Shown here piece after piece: positions 52,812 through 53,064 of a stretch of DNA of 53,064 nucleotides. Location: NCBI GenBank assembly GCA_049301135.1, contig JBAQKP010000065.1:1-53064 (forward strand), written 5' to 3'. A program made the translations under genes and the position numbers. The stretch's first letter is position 1; each line of letters opens with the position of its first letter. The notes under the pieces were generated by a model. It did not search any database. It was not told where the DNA came from and saw only the letters and a list, made by a program, of their open reading frames with translations. The stretch is from JAYXXU01 sp049301135. GTDB lineage: Bacteria > Pseudomonadota > Gammaproteobacteria > Pseudomonadales > Moraxellaceae.

Positions 52812-53064
52812 ATGATGAATGTTGAACTAAGTCGCGGGCAACTGCACCTTACCCCCACCCGCGAGCATTGGCCGCTACAAGACCTGCTCGGCTTTGCCGA
52901 ACGCATCAACCCGAAGCGGGCGTTTTTGTTCGTGTCTAAAGTGCTGGGACGGCATATTCCGGTTGCACCAAGCGAGATGCGCCGTGCCTTTAGCGATCTG
53001 GCAGCACAGATTCCCGATGACCTGCCCGAACCAATCTTATTGATTGGCATGGCCGAAACCGCCG
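52812..53064 (+). CDS. Ter-associated phosphoribosyltransferase-like protein (5' part)
   Basis: An open frame runs from an ATG pair at 52812/52815 off the right edge, 84 codons. The text reads VELSRGQLHLTPTREHWPL, GFAERINPKRAFLFVSKVLGRHIPV and later LLIGMAETA. This resembles the phosphoribosyltransferase/TRSP-domain proteins of Ter biosynthetic modules, in which GFAxRxNPKRxFLFVSKVLGKHIPV is a conserved block. The identification rests on memory of that block. It lies on the same strand as the ter genes but beyond the toxin-antitoxin pair and nuclease. Opposite-strand frames here are by-products. Confidence 0.65.
   Translation, partial: MMNVELSRGQLHLTPTREHWPLQDLLGFAERINPKRAFLFVSKVLGRHIPVAPSEMRRAFSDLAAQIPDDLPEPILLIGMAETA

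Noticed and set aside
52805..53050. Minus-strand frame at the right edge
   Set aside because: The plus-strand frame on the same DNA has conserved-looking protein blocks and a proper start; the minus frame is its shadow.
1..53064. CRISPR arrays, tRNA, rRNA, phage or transposase genes
   Set aside because: I saw no regularly spaced repeats, no cloverleaf-like segments that I could support, and no integrase, transposase or phage structural gene.

Overview
The window looks like chromosomal DNA of a gammaproteobacterium, most likely a member of the Moraxellaceae (Acinetobacter relatives). ParC, YaeQ, the DUF2788 protein and the DUF898/M48 pair read like proteins of that family. Most of the window is dense core or metabolic coding sequence. 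It is interrupted by a few A+T-richer single genes or gene pairs that look acquired: a TPR/HEPN pair, a PD-(D/E)XK nuclease, and a toxin-antitoxin pair beside a restriction-type nuclease.

Layout. 1-2700: a repeat fragment, an M48 peptidase, a DUF898 membrane protein and a small membrane protein. 2.9-4.2 kb: a TPR + HEPN-like pair. 4.3-14.5 kb: a urea assimilation block on the minus strand, read as a TorF-like porin, urtABCDE (urea ABC importer), then ureD, ureA, ureB, ureC. The accessory genes ureE, ureF and ureG are absent. A sigma-54 promoter and a perfect NtrC-type dyad lie upstream of the porin, so the block is probably induced by nitrogen limitation. 14.8-36.8 kb: mostly housekeeping genes (ppa, cysK, phzF-like, yaeQ, fadD, a degenerate GGDEF protein, parC, htpG, a parvulin, an LpxH-like hydrolase, guaA, a tandem DUF4394 lipoprotein). 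This stretch also holds an unannotated 55-residue membrane protein gene with its own terminator.

36.9-42.9 kb: a second nitrogen operon on the minus strand, nrtA/nrtB/nrtD-type ABC importer, an outer membrane porin and cyanase (cynS). Its leader has a sigma-54 promoter, two hexaloop hairpins with A at loop position 1 and G at position 4, and an intrinsic terminator whose 5' arm overlaps the second hairpin. This is the architecture of an ANTAR (NasR/NasT-type) antitermination switch. mobA is divergent to it.

43-53 kb: a Ter stress-response locus: TerA-like, TerD, TerC/DUF475, TerE, AIM24-like, TerZ, an ATP-grasp enzyme, and a TerD-like domain fused to a trypsin-like serine protease. A RelE/Phd-XRE toxin-antitoxin pair and an HsdR-N-like nuclease follow. 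At the right edge begins a gene resembling the phosphoribosyltransferase of the Ter biosynthetic module.

The strongest candidates for new biology are the ANTAR-type leader on a cyanase/transporter/porin operon, the TerD-protease fusion in the Ter locus, and the TPR/HEPN pair. All assignments come from reading the sequence; no database search was run.
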